A DNA stretch of 64,000 bases from Xanthomonas phaseoli pv. phaseoli (lineage in GTDB: Bacteria; Pseudomonadota; Gammaproteobacteria; Xanthomonadales; Xanthomonadaceae): positions 3,348,001 to 3,412,000 of the forward strand of contig CP094243.1 in assembly GCA_022749655.1 (NCBI GenBank), written 5' to 3'. Position numbers and translations under genes: made by a program. The notes below the pieces were generated by a model. The model searched no databases. It saw only the letters and a program-made list of their open reading frames with translations, and was not told the origin of the DNA. Positions 32,041-43,680 of the stretch are shown here, piece by piece; positions within the stretch are counted from its first letter, which is position 1; each line of letters starts with the position of its first letter.

Positions 32041-34222
32041 GGCGCGACCTCCACGCGTGCTGCAGGCCCGACCAACAACGCACTGACCTGCGCAGCATTG
32101 ACCACACCATCGCGGCCCCCGCGGCCGCCGTTGTACGGCGCAAAATGCGCCAACGCGCTCATGTTGAAGCCGTTCTCGAGCCGGAAGGTACAGGCCTGCC
32201 CCGCCACCGCATCGAAACTGACTTGTGTGGAAAGCTGCTCGCCCACGCTATGCGGCATCACGATGACCTGCGATTGCGCGGGTTTCCCTGGGCATTCCAG
32301 CACCAGGTGTTTCACCGCGGCCGTGATACCGGTATTGATTGGGCCATTGGCATTGCGGTAACGCAGCGCTACCCGATGCACGCCTGCACGTGCCGGACGC
32401 CAGCTCCAGTGCTGGCTGCCCGGCAACTGCTGCAGTGGGCCCAGCGTCAACGACGGGCTATGCAGCGACTCCAGACCATCGTGCCGCCGGGTCAGGCTGA
32501 GCACGTGCAGCAGGCCATCGTCGGAAAGATCCCAGTGCGCGCTGGCATCGAGTGCGTGGCCGTCCAGATACAGCGTTGTTCCTTCCGGAATGCCGATGCG
32601 ATACGTGTTGCCGATCCGTTGCGCGACCGGCGCCTGGGGCGTCTGCGGTGCAAACACCTGTGTCGGTCGCGGCGGCGGCGTGAGGTCGGCAGTGCGCCCG
32701 ACCAACTGCACCAGCGTGGTCTGACCCTGCCGTTCGATACGCCCTGCTACCAGCAACTCGCCGGTGTCGTTCGCCGGGCGCTGCAGCACATACCGTTGCG
32801 CGCCGTGTTCCAGCACGATCTGTTTGGCGTCGCCAAACAACTGGGGAGCAAGGACCGCGGCAACTTCGGCTGCAGGCTGCCATCGGCCGACAGCCCGAAC
32901 ACCCCTTCCCGCACTGCAGCCAGATAGCCGGCAACCGACCACAGCTGGCGTGGCGAGTTGACCACCGGCCCACTGCGTGCACCCTCTTCCACGTGCACAG
33001 CAAGACTCTGCATCTCGTAGTTTTCCATGTTGGAACCTGCCAGCGCGCTACCGCGCATCAGCGATTGCAGCTCCAACGCGATGCGTGGCGCATCGTCCAG
33101 CGTGCGTGCGGCGCGTAGCGCATAGGCGCTGACGAACGGCCAGACAGCGCGGTTGTGATAGATCGGCTGCGCGGCCTCCTGCGGCCACACCACCGGGCTG
33201 CCACCTGCGACCATCGGGTAATTGCGCAACGCAACGCGTGCCCGCTGCGGCGGAAACACATCGGCCAGCACGCCCAGCGAGAGACCGAGCAGATCCACCT
33301 TGGCGTAGCGCACCGGATGCGCGGCGCTGCCGAGATAGCTGACGTATTGGCTGCTGGTCGCATCCCAAAAGCGACTATCGATGGCCTGGCGCAGTGCATC
33401 GGCCCACTGCGCGTATTGCGCAGCGCGTGCATCGCCATGCTGGCGCGCCAACTGTTCGGCCAGCCGCAACGCCTGGTAATGCAGCACGTTGGTGGAGAGC
33501 GCAAAGGATTCGGCAATGAACCGCACATCCTCGCGCGTCCAGTCCGGGTAAGTCTGTTCGCGCCAATCCAGAAACGAGGTTTCGCCGCGGTAGAGACCGA
33601 TCTGCGCGTCGAAGACGGCATCGCCGTCCTGCGCGATCGTCGCCTGCAGCGCCTGCCACACCTGTTCGGCGAATGGCTTGTCGTCCAACAGGCCGCGCGC
33701 GGCAAGGAACCACACCACACGGTCGCTGCTGATCGGCCAGCTGCCGCCGGAGCCGGTGTCCTGCGCCACGAACAGTCCCGGCGTGCGCCCATCGCGTGCG
33801 GCAGAGAGCTTGAAGCGCAGTGCATTGCGCGTGCGCTCCGGCTCCAGCTGCGCCAACGCAAGATCGGCCGCAAAGCTGACATCGCGCGTCCACACGTACG
33901 GCCAGCGCTCGCCGGTTTCGAAGCAGGCGCACGGCACCGGCTTGCCGTCGTTGAAGGCGGGGTCGCGGATCGCCTCGACGCGGTCGTCGGCCATCTCCTG
34001 CTGTGCCAGCGCGAACAACGCGTCGAACAGCGGGCTGGCGGTGTGCGTGCGCATCGGTTGTGCCGCAATGCGGCGTTCGCCTTGCGGCCAGCGCAACACG
34101 AAGCTGCCATCCTCCAACGCCTGCGCTTGGGCCCGGCGCCCGTGGAATTCCAGTTCGTCGGCCAGTGCCGACGAGCTTGCCGCAACGCCCAGCGTTGCAG
34201 CCATGCAGATCATCTTCAACAT
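32037..34222 (-). CDS. Six-hairpin glycoside hydrolase, GH15/GH63-like (frame broken near 32845)
   Basis: About 728 residues after repair, starting at ATG 34222 with signal peptide MLKMICMAATLGVAASSSALA. The N-terminal 450 residues form an (alpha/alpha)6-type domain with ETGERWPYVWTRDVSFAADL, DWREQTYPDW, a candidate catalytic region, and SYLGSAAHPVRYAKVDLLGLS. The last 270 residues look like beta-rich accessory domains. The family is debranching or glucoamylase-like; the exact class is uncertain. One base is missing at the GGGG run 32843-32846, restoring LLPQLFGDAKQIV. It is the first gene of the operon with the permease and amylase, divergent from GH97. Confidence 0.8.
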
Positions 34223-34464
34223 CGAAGCGGCAAGACAGCTTGCGCCGTCGGCCTTCCTCCCTCGTTGCACGCGTTATGGTGCGCAGCACGGACGTGCCAC
34301 GGGCGCGGACCCTCCCAGGTGCCGTGGCGCCATGGTAGACGCGCACTACACCGTTCCGCACCACTGCATACGTATTCATGGGCTTCCAGCAGCGCGCACC
34401 ACGGCGCATCCACTGCCAGGCACTGCATAGTCACTGCTTGCGCAACGGTCACCTTGGGGGGGAT
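34223..34464. promoter_or_regulatory. Divergent promoter region for the six-hairpin operon and GH97
   Basis: 242 bases between two divergent alpha-glucan genes. It holds the 14-base motif at 34365-34378, 87 bases before the GH97 ATG and 143 bases before the six-hairpin ATG. No confident -35/-10 pair was picked. Confidence 0.5.
34365..34378 (+). promoter_or_regulatory. Candidate LacI-family operator, copy 1
   Basis: TGCATACGTATTCA, built round the palindrome ATACGTAT. It is identical in 14 of 14 positions to copies at 36713-36726 (reverse orientation) and 42103-42116. It lies in the divergent region serving GH97 and the six-hairpin-permease-amylase operon. The regulator assignment is inferred. 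Confidence 0.7.
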
Positions 34465-36545
34465 ATGCCGCTGTCTTCACGTCGAGCGCACTCGACACTG
34501 GGCGCCGCATGGATCGCCCAGCTGCTGGTCCTCACGCTGTTCGGCGGGACTGCGCCGCAACTGCATGCCGAAGCCACCACCGTCAGCGTGGAGTCGCCGA
34601 ACAAGGTGCTGCAGGTCAGCCTGGACGTGGATGGCGGCACGCCTTATTACCGCGTGCAGCGCCTGGGCGAGGCGGTGGTGCAACGCTCGCGACTGGGGTT
34701 TGAGCTACGCGACGGCCGGCTGGACCGCGGCATGGTGGTGCTTGCGCAAACACGTCAAAGCCACGATGACACCTGGGAGCAGCCCTGGGGCGAAACGCGG
34801 CTGGTGCGCAATCACTACAACGAATTGCGCGTGAGCCTGGGCGAGCGCGACGGTGCGCAGCGTACCTTCGAGGTGATCTTCCGCGTCTACGACGACGGGC
34901 TGGGCCTGCGCTATCACTTCCCCAAGCAAGCAGGCATGCGCGAGGCAGTCATCGACGAGGAAGTGACCGAATTCGCCATCGCGCAACCTGCCGATGCGTG
35001 GTGGATTCCCGCAGGCGAGCCGATCCACTACGAATATCTGTATCGGCACACGCCGTTGAACCAGGTTGCACTGGCGCATACGCCACTCACGCTGCGCACC
35101 GACAGCGGGCTGCACATCGCGCTGCATGAAGCGGCGTTGGTCGACTACGCCGGCATGTGGCTGCGCCGCACCGACAACCAGCGCCTGCGCGCGCAGCTGT
35201 CGCCGGCGGCCGAAGGCTGGAAGGTACGCCGCAGCCTGCCCTTCGATACGCCATGGCGTACGCTGCAGATCGCCGATCAAGCCACCGGCCTGGTGGAATC
35301 CAACCTCATCCTCAACCTCAACGAGCCCAATGTGCTGGGCGAGGTGAGCTGGATCAAGCCATCCAAGTATGTGGGCGTGTGGTGGTCGATGCATCTCAAT
35401 CAACAGACCTGGGCCACCGGCCCCAGACACGGCGCAACCACCGCGACGACAAAACGCTACATCGACTTCGCCGCCGACCACGGCTTTCGCGGCGTGCTGG
35501 TCGAAGGCTGGAATCCCGGCTGGGACGGGGAATGGTTCGGCAATGGCGGCAGCTTCGATTTCACCCGGTCCACGCCGGATTTCGACCTACCAGCACTCAG
35601 CAGGTACGCTGCCGGCAAGGGCGTACACCTGATCGGCCATCATGAAACCGGGTGCGCAGTGGACCATTACGAAGATCAAATCGCCGAAGCGATGGACTTG
35701 TATGCGCGCTTCGGCGTGGACTCGGTCAAGACCGGCTATGTCTGCGACGACGGCCAGGTGGAGCGGCGCAATCCCGCGGGTGGCACGCCGATGCGCGAAT
35801 GGCACGATGGGCAATGGATGGCGCGTCACCACCTGCACGTGGTGCAGGAAGCAGCGCAGCGCCACATCGTGTCAATGCGCACGAGCCGATCAAGGACACC
35901 GGGCTGCGCCGTACCTATCCCAACTGGATCTCGCGCGAAGGCGCGCGTGGCATGGAATACAACGCCTGGGGCCAGCCGCCCAATCCGCCCGAGCACGAAG
36001 TCAACCTGGTGTTTACCCGGCTGCTCGCAGGGCCGATGGATTACACGCCTGGCATCGTCAGCCTGAAGGGCCGCAACGGCCAGGCGATTCCCAGCACGTT
36101 GGCGCGCCAGTTGGCGCTGTATGTGACGCTCTACAGCCCGATCCAGATGGCCGCCGATCTACCCGAGCACTATCTGCAACACCGCGACGCGTTTCGCTTC
36201 ATCGAAGACGTGGCAGTGGACTGGGACCAGACCCGTGCGCTGAATGGCGAGGTAGGCGATTACGTCACCATCGCACGCAAGGACCGGCATAGCCGCGACT
36301 GGTTCCTGGGCAGCATCACCGACGAACACGGCCGCCTGCTGCAGGTGCCGCTGGGCTTTCTCGAACCCGGCGTGCGCTACACCGCGCAGATCTATCGCGA
36401 TGGCGACGGCGCGGATTATGCCAGCAACCCGTTCGCCTTCGTGCGCGAAGAACGTCAGGTCAGCAGTGCCGATACGTTGGAGCTACGTCTGGCACCGGGC
36501 GGCGGCCAGGCCATTCGCTTTGTTCCGATGGGTGGCAAACGCTGA
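34465..36545 (+). CDS. GH97 alpha-glucosidase, SusB-like (frame broken near 35870)
   Basis: About 693 residues after repair, from ATG 34465 with an N-terminal signal peptide ending near QLHAEA. An N-terminal beta-sandwich (residues about 45-300) is followed by the barrel. The key residues match the inverting SusB subgroup: HHETG, KTGYV where retaining members have an Asp nucleophile, NAHEPIK and SREGARGMEYN. It should release glucose from maltodextrins at the cell surface or in the periplasm. The break at 35869-35872 needs one extra G, giving HIVVNAHEP. It is preceded by candidate operator copy 1. Confidence 0.92.
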
Positions 36546-36859
36546 CTACGCCATCGCGTGGGCGCCGGCGCGCACAGCCGGCGCGATCGATTGCACGGGG
36601 CAGCGCTCATACCGCCGCTGCGCATCGCGCACCATGTCGTTACCGAGCGCAATCACCGTGCTGTCGCCGGCATGGCCCTGGATGGAATCGATTTCATCGC
36701 GCAACACCGCAGTGAATACGTATGCAGTGCACGTTTGCACCCAGGTGCCGTGTCTACCATACGTCGCAGTCGCGTAACGTCCATCGTGGCGCGCGACGCA
36801 TGACATCCAGGCATCTGCCGGATCAAAAATCAGAAACAACATGTACCTGGGAGGGGAAA
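36546..36859. other. GH97-TonB receptor intergenic region
   Basis: 314 bases with no convincing gene. It contains candidate operator copy 2 at 36713-36726, 134 bases before the receptor ATG. A good ribosome site (GAGGGGAA) precedes the ATG at 36860. Confidence 0.6.
36713..36726 (-). promoter_or_regulatory. Candidate LacI-family operator, copy 2
   Basis: Reads TGAATACGTATGCA on the plus strand, the exact reverse complement of copies 1 and 3. It lies upstream of the TonB-dependent receptor, separated from the GH97 gene by 167 bases. Confidence 0.7.
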
Positions 36860-39639
36860 ATGTTGAAACACAAGCGCTCCGCGCTGAGTATCGCCCTGGC
36901 TGTTGCCATGGCACCGACATGGGTCGCCGCGCAAACGGCAGCGCCTGCACAAGCAAGCGACGCCCAACAAGGCGCGTCCGAACAGACTGCTGGCGCGGTC
37001 ACCGACCTGGACAAGGTCCAGGTCACCGGCCTGCGCCGCGCAATCGAAGGCGCCATCTCGGTCAAGCGCGACTCCACTTCGATCGTGGAAGCCATCTCGG
37101 CCGAAGACATCGGTCGCCTGCCGGACGTGAGCATCGCCGAATCGCTGGCGCGCCTGCCCGGCCTGGCTGCGCAACGCGTGGCCGGCCGTGCGCAGGTGAT
37201 CAGCGTGCGCGGCCTGTCGCCGGACTTTTCCACCACGCTGCTCAACGGGCGCGAAGTGGTCAGCACCGGCGACAACCGCAGCGTGGAGTTCGACCAATAC
37301 CCGTCCGAACTGGTCAGCGGCGTCACCGTCTACAAGACCCCCGATGCCGGCCTGGTCGGACAGGGCCTGTCGGGCACGGTGGACATGCAGACCGCACGCC
37401 CGCTCAGCTACAACGAGCGCGTGATCGCCATCGGTGGCCGCTATCAGCGCAATTCGCTGGGCAAGGCCGCCAACGTCGACCCGTATGGCAACCGTTTCAA
37501 TGTCAGCTACATCGACCAATTCGCCGACCGCACCATCGGCCTGACCATCGGTTACGCGCACACCGACATGCCGATCCAGGAAAACCAGGTGGGCCTGTAC
37601 GAACCGTGGCAGCAGGTCAACGCGCAGCGGCAGCGTCCTGGCGTCGCCGATGGCGTGTACTTCTCCGATGGCATCAAGGCCCTGCGGCGCACCGGCAATC
37701 AGAAGCGCGACGGCGTCATGGCCACGCTGCAGTATCGCCCGTCCAATGCCTGGACCAGCACGCTCGATGCCTTCCACACCGAAGCCGAGCAGATCGACAC
37801 CGCCAACCAGTTCGAGCTCAATCTGAGCAACTACAACGGCGGCTACACGCCCGGCCTGAACATCAGCAACGTGCGCGTCAACGATCGCAATACCTTCATC
37901 GGCGGCGATGCCAGCGGCGTCTATCCGTTGGTGCGTGGCATGTACAACAAGCGCGAAGACAAGATCGATGCGTTCGGCTGGAATAACGAGGTCACCGCCG
38001 GCTCCGTCAAGATCGTCGCCGACCTGAACTACTCCAAGGCCACCCGCGACGAACTGAACCTGGAGAACAATCTTCAGCGTGCCCCCATGCCGCAGCTGGA
38101 CACCGTGGGCGTGTCGGTCGTCGGCAACGGCTTCTCGCAGCTGTCGCCGGGCATGAATTATTCCAATCCGGACGAGCTGTTCCTCACCAACACCATCTAC
38201 GGGTCCGGCTACGGCAAAGTGCCGAGCGTGGAAGACGTGCTCAAGGGCGCGCGCCTGCAGGCCAACTTCCCCATGCCCGAAGCGCTGAGCTGGTTCTCGG
38301 ACCTGGATGTGGGCGTCAACTACGCCAATCGCCGAAAGCAGAAGACCCAGCCCGAAGGCAATATCACGCGCTGGGCGCTCAGGGCGAGGCCACAGTGGCG
38401 GCGGATCTGCAATACGCACCGGTCAATCTCGGCTTTGCCGGTCTCGGCTCCCTGCCCGCATGGAATGTGCCAGCCACGGTGGCGCGCTACATGGTGTTCA
38501 ACCCCAGCGACGACGCCTCGTTCCTGGTGTCCAAGGCGTGGACGGTGGAAGAAAAAATCACCACTGCCTGGCTGCGTGCAAATATCAATACCGAATGGGG
38601 CGAAGTGGGTGTGCGCGGCAATATCGGCGTGCAACTGCAGAGTGCCGACCAGTCATCGCAGGCGAATTACTGGGATGCCTCGCAGCCGGCCGGTAGCGAA
38701 GTGCGGCCCATCGACGATGGCAAGACCTACCGCGACTGGCTGCCCAGCTTGAACCTGGCTTTCCAGTTCCCGTACGAGCAGACGCTGCGCTTTGCGATGG
38801 CCAAGCAGGTCGCACGCCCGCGCGTGGACCAACTACGTGCCTCGCTGGAATTCGGTGTCGACACCTCGACCGGGCGCCCCGGAGCCAGCGGTGGCAACCC
38901 CATGCTCGACCCATGGCGTGCCAACGCCCTGGACATCTCCTATGAGAAGTATTTCGCCGACCGCGCCTACGTGGCGGCAGCGTTCTTCTATAAGGATCTC
39001 AAGAGCTATATCTACACCCAGAGCCGCGACAACTACGATTTCTCCGCACTGGTGGCCGGCTACGTGCCGCCGCCGGGCTCTGCACCGGTACTGACCACCG
39101 GCACCTTCAGCGCCCCGTTCAACGGCAAGGGCGGCACCTTGCGCGGCGTCGAACTCACCGCCTCGCTGCCGCTGGATCTGGTCTTCGCGCCATTGGAAGG
39201 CTTCGGCATCCAGGCCAGCGCCACCTTCAACGACAGCGACGTCAAGATCCGCGACCCGGAAAGCGCCTCCAGCGTGGGCGACGGTGAAATCAGCCTGCCG
39301 GGCTTGTCCAAGCGCGTCTACAACCTGACTGCCTACTACGAGCACAAAGGCTTCGAAGCACGCGTCAGCCAGCGTCGGCGCTCGGACTTCATCGGCGAAA
39401 TCGGCAATTTCAACGGCAACCGCACGTTGCGCTATGTGGTCGGCGAAAACATCACCGACGCGCAGATCAGCTACAACTTCAGCGAAGCCAGCGCCCTGTC
39501 CGGCCTGACCCTGCTGCTGTTGCAGGCCAGCAACCTCAGCAACTCGCCGTATCGCACATACGCAGAAACCAAGGACCGCCCGCTGGAATACATCGAGTGG
39601 GGCCGTACGTTCGTGCTGGGTGTGAACTACAAGTTCTGA
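36860..39639 (+). CDS. TonB-dependent receptor, MalA-like carbohydrate type (frame broken near 38368)
   Basis: About 926 residues after repair. Signal peptide (MLKHKRSALSIALAVAMAPTW), then a Gln/Ala-rich spacer and a TonB-box-like TDLDKVQVTG. The plug domain follows (DSTSIVEAISAEDIGRLPD, SIAESLARLPG, VRGLSPDFSTTLLNGREVV), then a 22-strand-type barrel ending in the C-terminal aromatic TFVLGVNYKF. It belongs to the large-receptor subfamily found with alpha-glucan genes (Caulobacter MalA type) and should import maltodextrins across the outer membrane. One G is missing at 38367-38369, restoring NITALGAQGEATVAADL. Confidence 0.93.
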
Positions 39640-39837
39640 TCTGCTGCAGCAACAAATAGCGGCCCTGTAGTCCCTCTCCCCCTGGAGAGGGGTTGGGTGA
39701 GGGTACGGATTCAAACACAATCAGCTCCAGGTGTACTGCTTCATATTCTGTAGATTTTTCAAAAAGGGTCGCTCTCCAATACGCGCAATGCACCCACAGC
39801 GCCCTGCCCCAGAGCCTCAAGATGTCGCCTACTCAGA

Positions 39838-39870
39838 AGCCGCCGTTTAAAGACCGGCGGCTTTTGTTTT
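39838..39870 (+). terminator. Rho-independent terminator after the TonB receptor
   Basis: An 8-bp stem (AGCCGCCG with CGGCGGCT), a 9-base loop and TTTTGTTTT, 199 bases beyond the receptor stop. Confidence 0.85.
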
Positions 39871-40318
39871 GAATGAGCACCAACGCCATTCGGGTAAACA
39901 CAATCGCCACGAGAGCCGCTAATAACAAGACCATTCAAACGCCAAGCGGGCGATACCGGAGCTGGAAGGGGCATGTGCTGGGCGTGCACTCCAGTTCAGC
40001 GGGCCCCATCCACGCCATGCTCGCTGCGTTCAGTCAGCCGCTTTCAATCCAGGGAATCGGGTGTGCTAAGCGCCACATACCCCCTGGCTTCTCGACGTTA
40101 CCATGCGCATCAAACGCCGTAACACGCGAGCCAAGCGCGTCGATTGACGATGTGGCGATCGCACGCAGCGTCATCAGGCACCCTGCGCCTGCAGCTTGAT
40201 CGGGCCGGCGCAGATGCATTGCCGTTTCCTGCAACAGCCCCTCGATATGACGCATCTTGAATCGCTTGCCGGGCACAGCGCCCGGCGCAAGCACTGATTG
40301 GTAGCTGACATCGCATAC

Positions 40319-40350
40319 AAAAAAGCGAGGCATCCGATCGAATGCCTCGC
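40319..40350 (-). terminator. Rho-independent terminator of the xgtA-like gene
   Basis: On the minus strand a perfect 9-bp stem (GCGAGGCAT with ATGCCTCGC) with an 8-base loop is followed by six Ts, 44 bases after the GH13 stop. Confidence 0.9.
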
Positions 40351-40394
40351 CTGTCTCACTCAATCACAGCATGCCCGACTGTGAAATGGTGCTA

Positions 40395-42012
40395 TCAGCC
40401 CTCGCCCGTGGCGCACACCACCGCGTGCCCAGGCAAGCTCACCCGTCCATCCTCGATCACGCCCCGCGCCACCCCGGGGACATCGATCTGTCCCCATGCG
40501 CCTTCAGGCAGCGCAAGCTCGGCAACGTCGGAGGACAAATTGAACGCCAACAGCATGACCTGGCCCGCATGCTCACGCCGGAACATCAGCACCGGCTCTG
40601 CTGTGTCGTAGAACATGATCGCGCCTTCGCGTAGCGCTGGCATGCCCTTACGCCAGGCAAGAAATGCCCGCACGGCGCTCAGCACGGACGGGGCATCGTC
40701 CTGCTGCACACTCACTGCAGCCAGACGGTGCGGCTCGGACAACGGCAGCCACGGCTTGCCGCTGGTGAATCCCGCCGACGGCGCATCGGTCCACGGCATC
40801 GGCGTACGGCATCCGTCCCGGCCCTTGAAAGTCGGCCAGAACGTGATGCCGTACGGATCCTGCAGATCCTCGAAGGCCACATCCGCCTCACTCAACCCAA
40901 GCTCCTCGCCCTGGTACAGGCAGACCGAACCGCGCAACGAACACAGGAGCGCCACCACCATGCGAGCGAACGCAGGCGATGCATCTTCGCCGCCCCAACG
41001 CGTCACCGCACGCACCACATCGTGATTGGAAATCGCCCAGCACGGCCATCCTTCCAACATGGTGGCCTCGAGCCGGCTCACCGTTTCGCGGATATAGGCC
41101 GCGCTATAGTCCTGCACCAGCAGCTCGAAGCTGTAGCCCATGTGCAAGCGGCCCTTGGCGGTGTATTCGGCCGTGGTCGCCAGCGAGTCTTCCGAAGAAA
41201 TCTCGCCCAGGCTCACCGCATTGGGATAGCGGTCGAGCAGCGCACGCAGGCGTTCCAGGAACGTCAGGTTTTCCGGCTGCGTGTTGTTGAAGTAGTGGTA
41301 CTGATAGGCATACGGATTGTCCGCGCTAAAGCCCCGCCCCACCCGCTTGTCGGCCGGCTTGGCTGGGTTATTCGCGCAGCTGCGCGTCATGGAAGCAGAA
41401 GTTGATTGCATCCAGGCGGAAGCCATCCACCCCTCGGTCCAACCAGAACCGCACATTGTCCAGGGTCGCCTGCTGCACCTCGATATTGTGGAAATTGAGG
41501 TCGGGCTGATCCACCAGGAAGTTATGCAGGTAGTACTGCTCGCGCCGCGGCTCCCATTGCCACGCCACACCACCGAATAGCGACAACCAATTGTTGGGCG
41601 GCGTCCCGTCCTCGCGCGGATCGGCCCATACATACCAATCGGCCTTCGCATTGGTTCGGTCCTGGCGGCTTTCCTGGAACCACGCATGTTCGATCGAGGT
41701 GTGGCTCAGCACCTGGTCGATCATTACTTTCAGCCCGAGCGTATGCGCCTTGTCGAGCAGACGATCGAAATCGTCCAGCGTCCCGAACAACGGATCCACG
41801 GCACGATAGTCTGCGATGTCATAGCCGAAATCGGCCATCGGCGACTTGAAGAACGGCGAGATCCAGATCGCATCCACACCTAGCCCAGCGATGTAGTCGA
41901 GCTTGGCAATGATGCCCGGCAGATCGCCGACCCCATCGCCGTTGGAATCCAGAAAACTACGCGGATAGATCTGATAGATGACCGCCCCGCGCCACCATGG
42001 TGTCTGCGACAT
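40395..42012 (-). CDS. xgtA: GH13 alpha-glucosidase / alpha-glucosyl transfer enzyme, XgtA-like (frame broken near 41371)
   Basis: 538 residues after repair, exactly the length I recall for XgtA of X. campestris WU-9701. It starts MSQTPWWRGAVIYQIYPRSF. Catalytic regions: DQVLSHTS, GFRLDAINF with the nucleophile Asp, LGEISS with the acid/base Glu, and ISNHDVVRA with the stabilising Asp. No signal peptide is seen, so it is cytoplasmic and would split or transglycosylate imported maltose-type sugars. The frame breaks at 41371-41372: deleting one T (plus strand) turns QLRE-stop into QLRDNPAKPADKR. Candidate operator copy 3 lies 91 bases upstream. Confidence 0.93.
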
Positions 42013-42354
42013 GCACGCCCCTCCCGGGCCACTGCTGGCAGCCAACACGGCCACCGACTAAGGGCGTTAGCCTAGCGGCGTGACGCTGCAAGAGCGTGGG
42101 CGTGCATACGTATTCATCGCTATTGCTGAGAGAACGAGGCGTTGGTCAAAACTGGAGGAGGTCGCAGCGGCACCACTACCCGGTATTCGGCGTCAGGAGC
42201 AACAGTGTCGTCGCCCCTACACCACCACCCACGCCGTCGTCCGCTGCCACAGATTCCACTGGAAACTCGCAATCTCATTGCGCAAGTCGTTGCGAGTACA
42301 GCCAAGGGGGACATCCTGACCGTCTTGGCGATTTAGCAGTCGCTGAAGCGCAGG
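42013..42354. other. xgtA upstream region to IS element
   Basis: 342 bases with candidate operator copy 3 at 42103-42116. The remaining bases up to the IS256 end contain only a 64-codon plus-strand ORF (42142-42336) that I do not recognise and do not call. Confidence 0.5.
42103..42116 (-). promoter_or_regulatory. Candidate LacI-family operator, copy 3
   Basis: TGCATACGTATTCA on the plus strand, identical to copy 1. It sits 91 bases before the xgtA ATG on the minus strand. Confidence 0.7.
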
Positions 42355-43680
42355 GCGTGTCCTAGATTTTTGTGTAACCGGGCCACAGGCAGGAGACTGC
42401 CACCTAACCCGGAGACACCATGAGCCCACGCACACATGAGGTACCCGACGAGCTGCTTAGCAGCCTGTTGGTCAACCACACCAAACCCGAGGATCTGATC
42501 GGCGAGAACGGCCTGCTCAAGCAGCTGACCAAGCGGTTGGTGGAGCGGGCGCTGGACGCGGAGATGACCGAACACCTCGGTCATGACAAGCATGAGCCGG
42601 TCGCCAACGCGGCCGGCAACACGCGCAACGGACGCAGCCGCAAGACGCTCAAGGGCGAGTTCGGCGAGCTGCCGATCGAGATTCCGCGTGATCGCCACGG
42701 CAGCTTCGCGCCACAGCTGATCCCCAAGCACCAGACCCGCTGGGCCGGCTTCGATGACAAGATCTTGTCGTTGTACGCGCGCGGCATGACCGTGCGCGAG
42801 ATCCAGTCGCACCTGGAGGAGATGTACGGCACCGAGGTGTCGCCGAGTCTGATTTCCTCAGTCACCGATGCGGTCGTCGAGGAGGTCAAGGCGTGGCAGG
42901 CGCGGCCACTGGATCCGGTCTATCCGATCGTCTATCTGGACTGCATCCACGTCAAAGTGCGCGAGGGCGCGGTGCGGGTCAAGGCGGTGTACCTGGCCAT
43001 CGGCATCACCATGGGCGGCGAGAAGGAAGTGCTGGGCCTATGGCTGGCGCAGGCCGAGGGTGCCAAGTTTTGGCTGCAAGTCGTGACGGAGCTACGCAAC
43101 CGCGGGGTGCAGGACATCTTCATTGCCTGCGTCGATGGCCTGAAGGGGTTTCCCGAGGCGATCGAGGCGGTGTTCCCGCAGACCACCGTGCAGCTGTGCA
43201 TCGTGCACATGGTGCGGCACAGCCTGAACTACGTCTCGTGGAAACGCCGCGCCGAGGTTGCCGCCGATCTCAAGCGCATTTACGCCTGCGCCACCGTCGA
43301 GGAGGCCGAGCAGGCACTGACCGAGTTCGAGGCCAAGTGGGACGCCCAGTACCCGCCCATCAGCCAGTCATGGCGGCGCAATTGGTCACGACTGATCCCG
43401 TTCTTCGACTACCCACCGGAGATCCGCAAGGTGATCTATACGACCAACGCCATCGAGTCGGTCAACATGAGCCTGCGCAAGCTGACCAAGAACCGCGGCG
43501 CGTTCCCCAGCGACGAAGCCTTGATGAAACTGTTCTACCTGGCTCTGCGCAACATCACCAAGAAATGGACGCTGCCGATCCGCGACTGGAAGGCTGCGCT
43601 GAACCGCTTTACGATCCAGTTCGAGGGGCGACTTCCTCAGCGGTAACCCAAACCACGGTTACACAAAATTCTGCACACGC
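42355..43680 (+). mobile_element. IS256-family insertion sequence
   Basis: About 1326 bases with imperfect terminal inverted repeats of about 25 bases. The left end is GCGTGTCCTAGATTTTTGTG from 42355, the right end (complement) GCGTGTGCAGAATTTTGTG from 43680, and both run into TAACCG. The single transposase ORF fills it. No 8-9 bp target duplication is visible, so the flanks may have been rearranged. The right end interrupts an NlpC/P60-like gene. Confidence 0.85.
42420..43646 (+). CDS. IS256-family (mutator type) transposase
   Basis: 408 residues, intact. It has the Transposase_mut pattern: [20 protein letters not shown] supplies the first Asp, [19 protein letters not shown] the second, and [20 protein letters not shown] the Glu. 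The [14 protein letters not shown] motif (C-x2-H) is also present. The intact frame suggests a recently active copy. Its codon use is GC-rich like the host, unlike the DNA to its right. Confidence 0.96.
   Translation: MSPRTHEVPDELLSSLLVNHTKPEDLIGENGLLKQLTKRLVERALDAEMTEHLGHDKHEPVANAAGNTRNGRSRKTLKGEFGELPIEIPRDRHGSFAPQLIPKHQTRWAGFDDKILSLYARGMTVREIQSHLEEMYGTEVSPSLISSVTDAVVEEVKAWQARPLDPVYPIVYLDCIHVKVREGAVRVKAVYLAIGITMGGEKEVLGLWLAQAEGAKFWLQVVTELRNRGVQDIFIACVDGLKGFPEAIEAVFPQTTVQLCIVHMVRHSLNYVSWKRRAEVAADLKRIYACATVEEAEQALTEFEAKWDAQYPPISQSWRRNWSRLIPFFDYPPEIRKVIYTTNAIESVNMSLRKLTKNRGAFPSDEALMKLFYLALRNITKKWTLPIRDWKAALNRFTIQFEGRLPQR

Larger units (their letters stand above)
39640..40394. other. Receptor-xgtA intergenic region
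   Basis: 755 bases between convergent genes. It holds a CCCTCTCC-GGAGAGGGG palindromic repeat near 39675-39700, a terminator for the receptor at 39838-39870 and a terminator for the GH13 gene at 40319-40350. The 109-codon minus-strand ORF between them is not convincing. The function of the central 450 bases is unknown. Confidence 0.5.

Noticed and set aside
36830-38419. 529-codon minus-strand ORF opposite the TonB receptor
   Set aside because: Shadow frame; the receptor frame carries signal peptide, plug and barrel motifs.
40034-40363. 109-codon minus-strand ORF after xgtA
   Set aside because: It starts inside or beside a clear terminator stem and has no recognisable motif or ribosome site.
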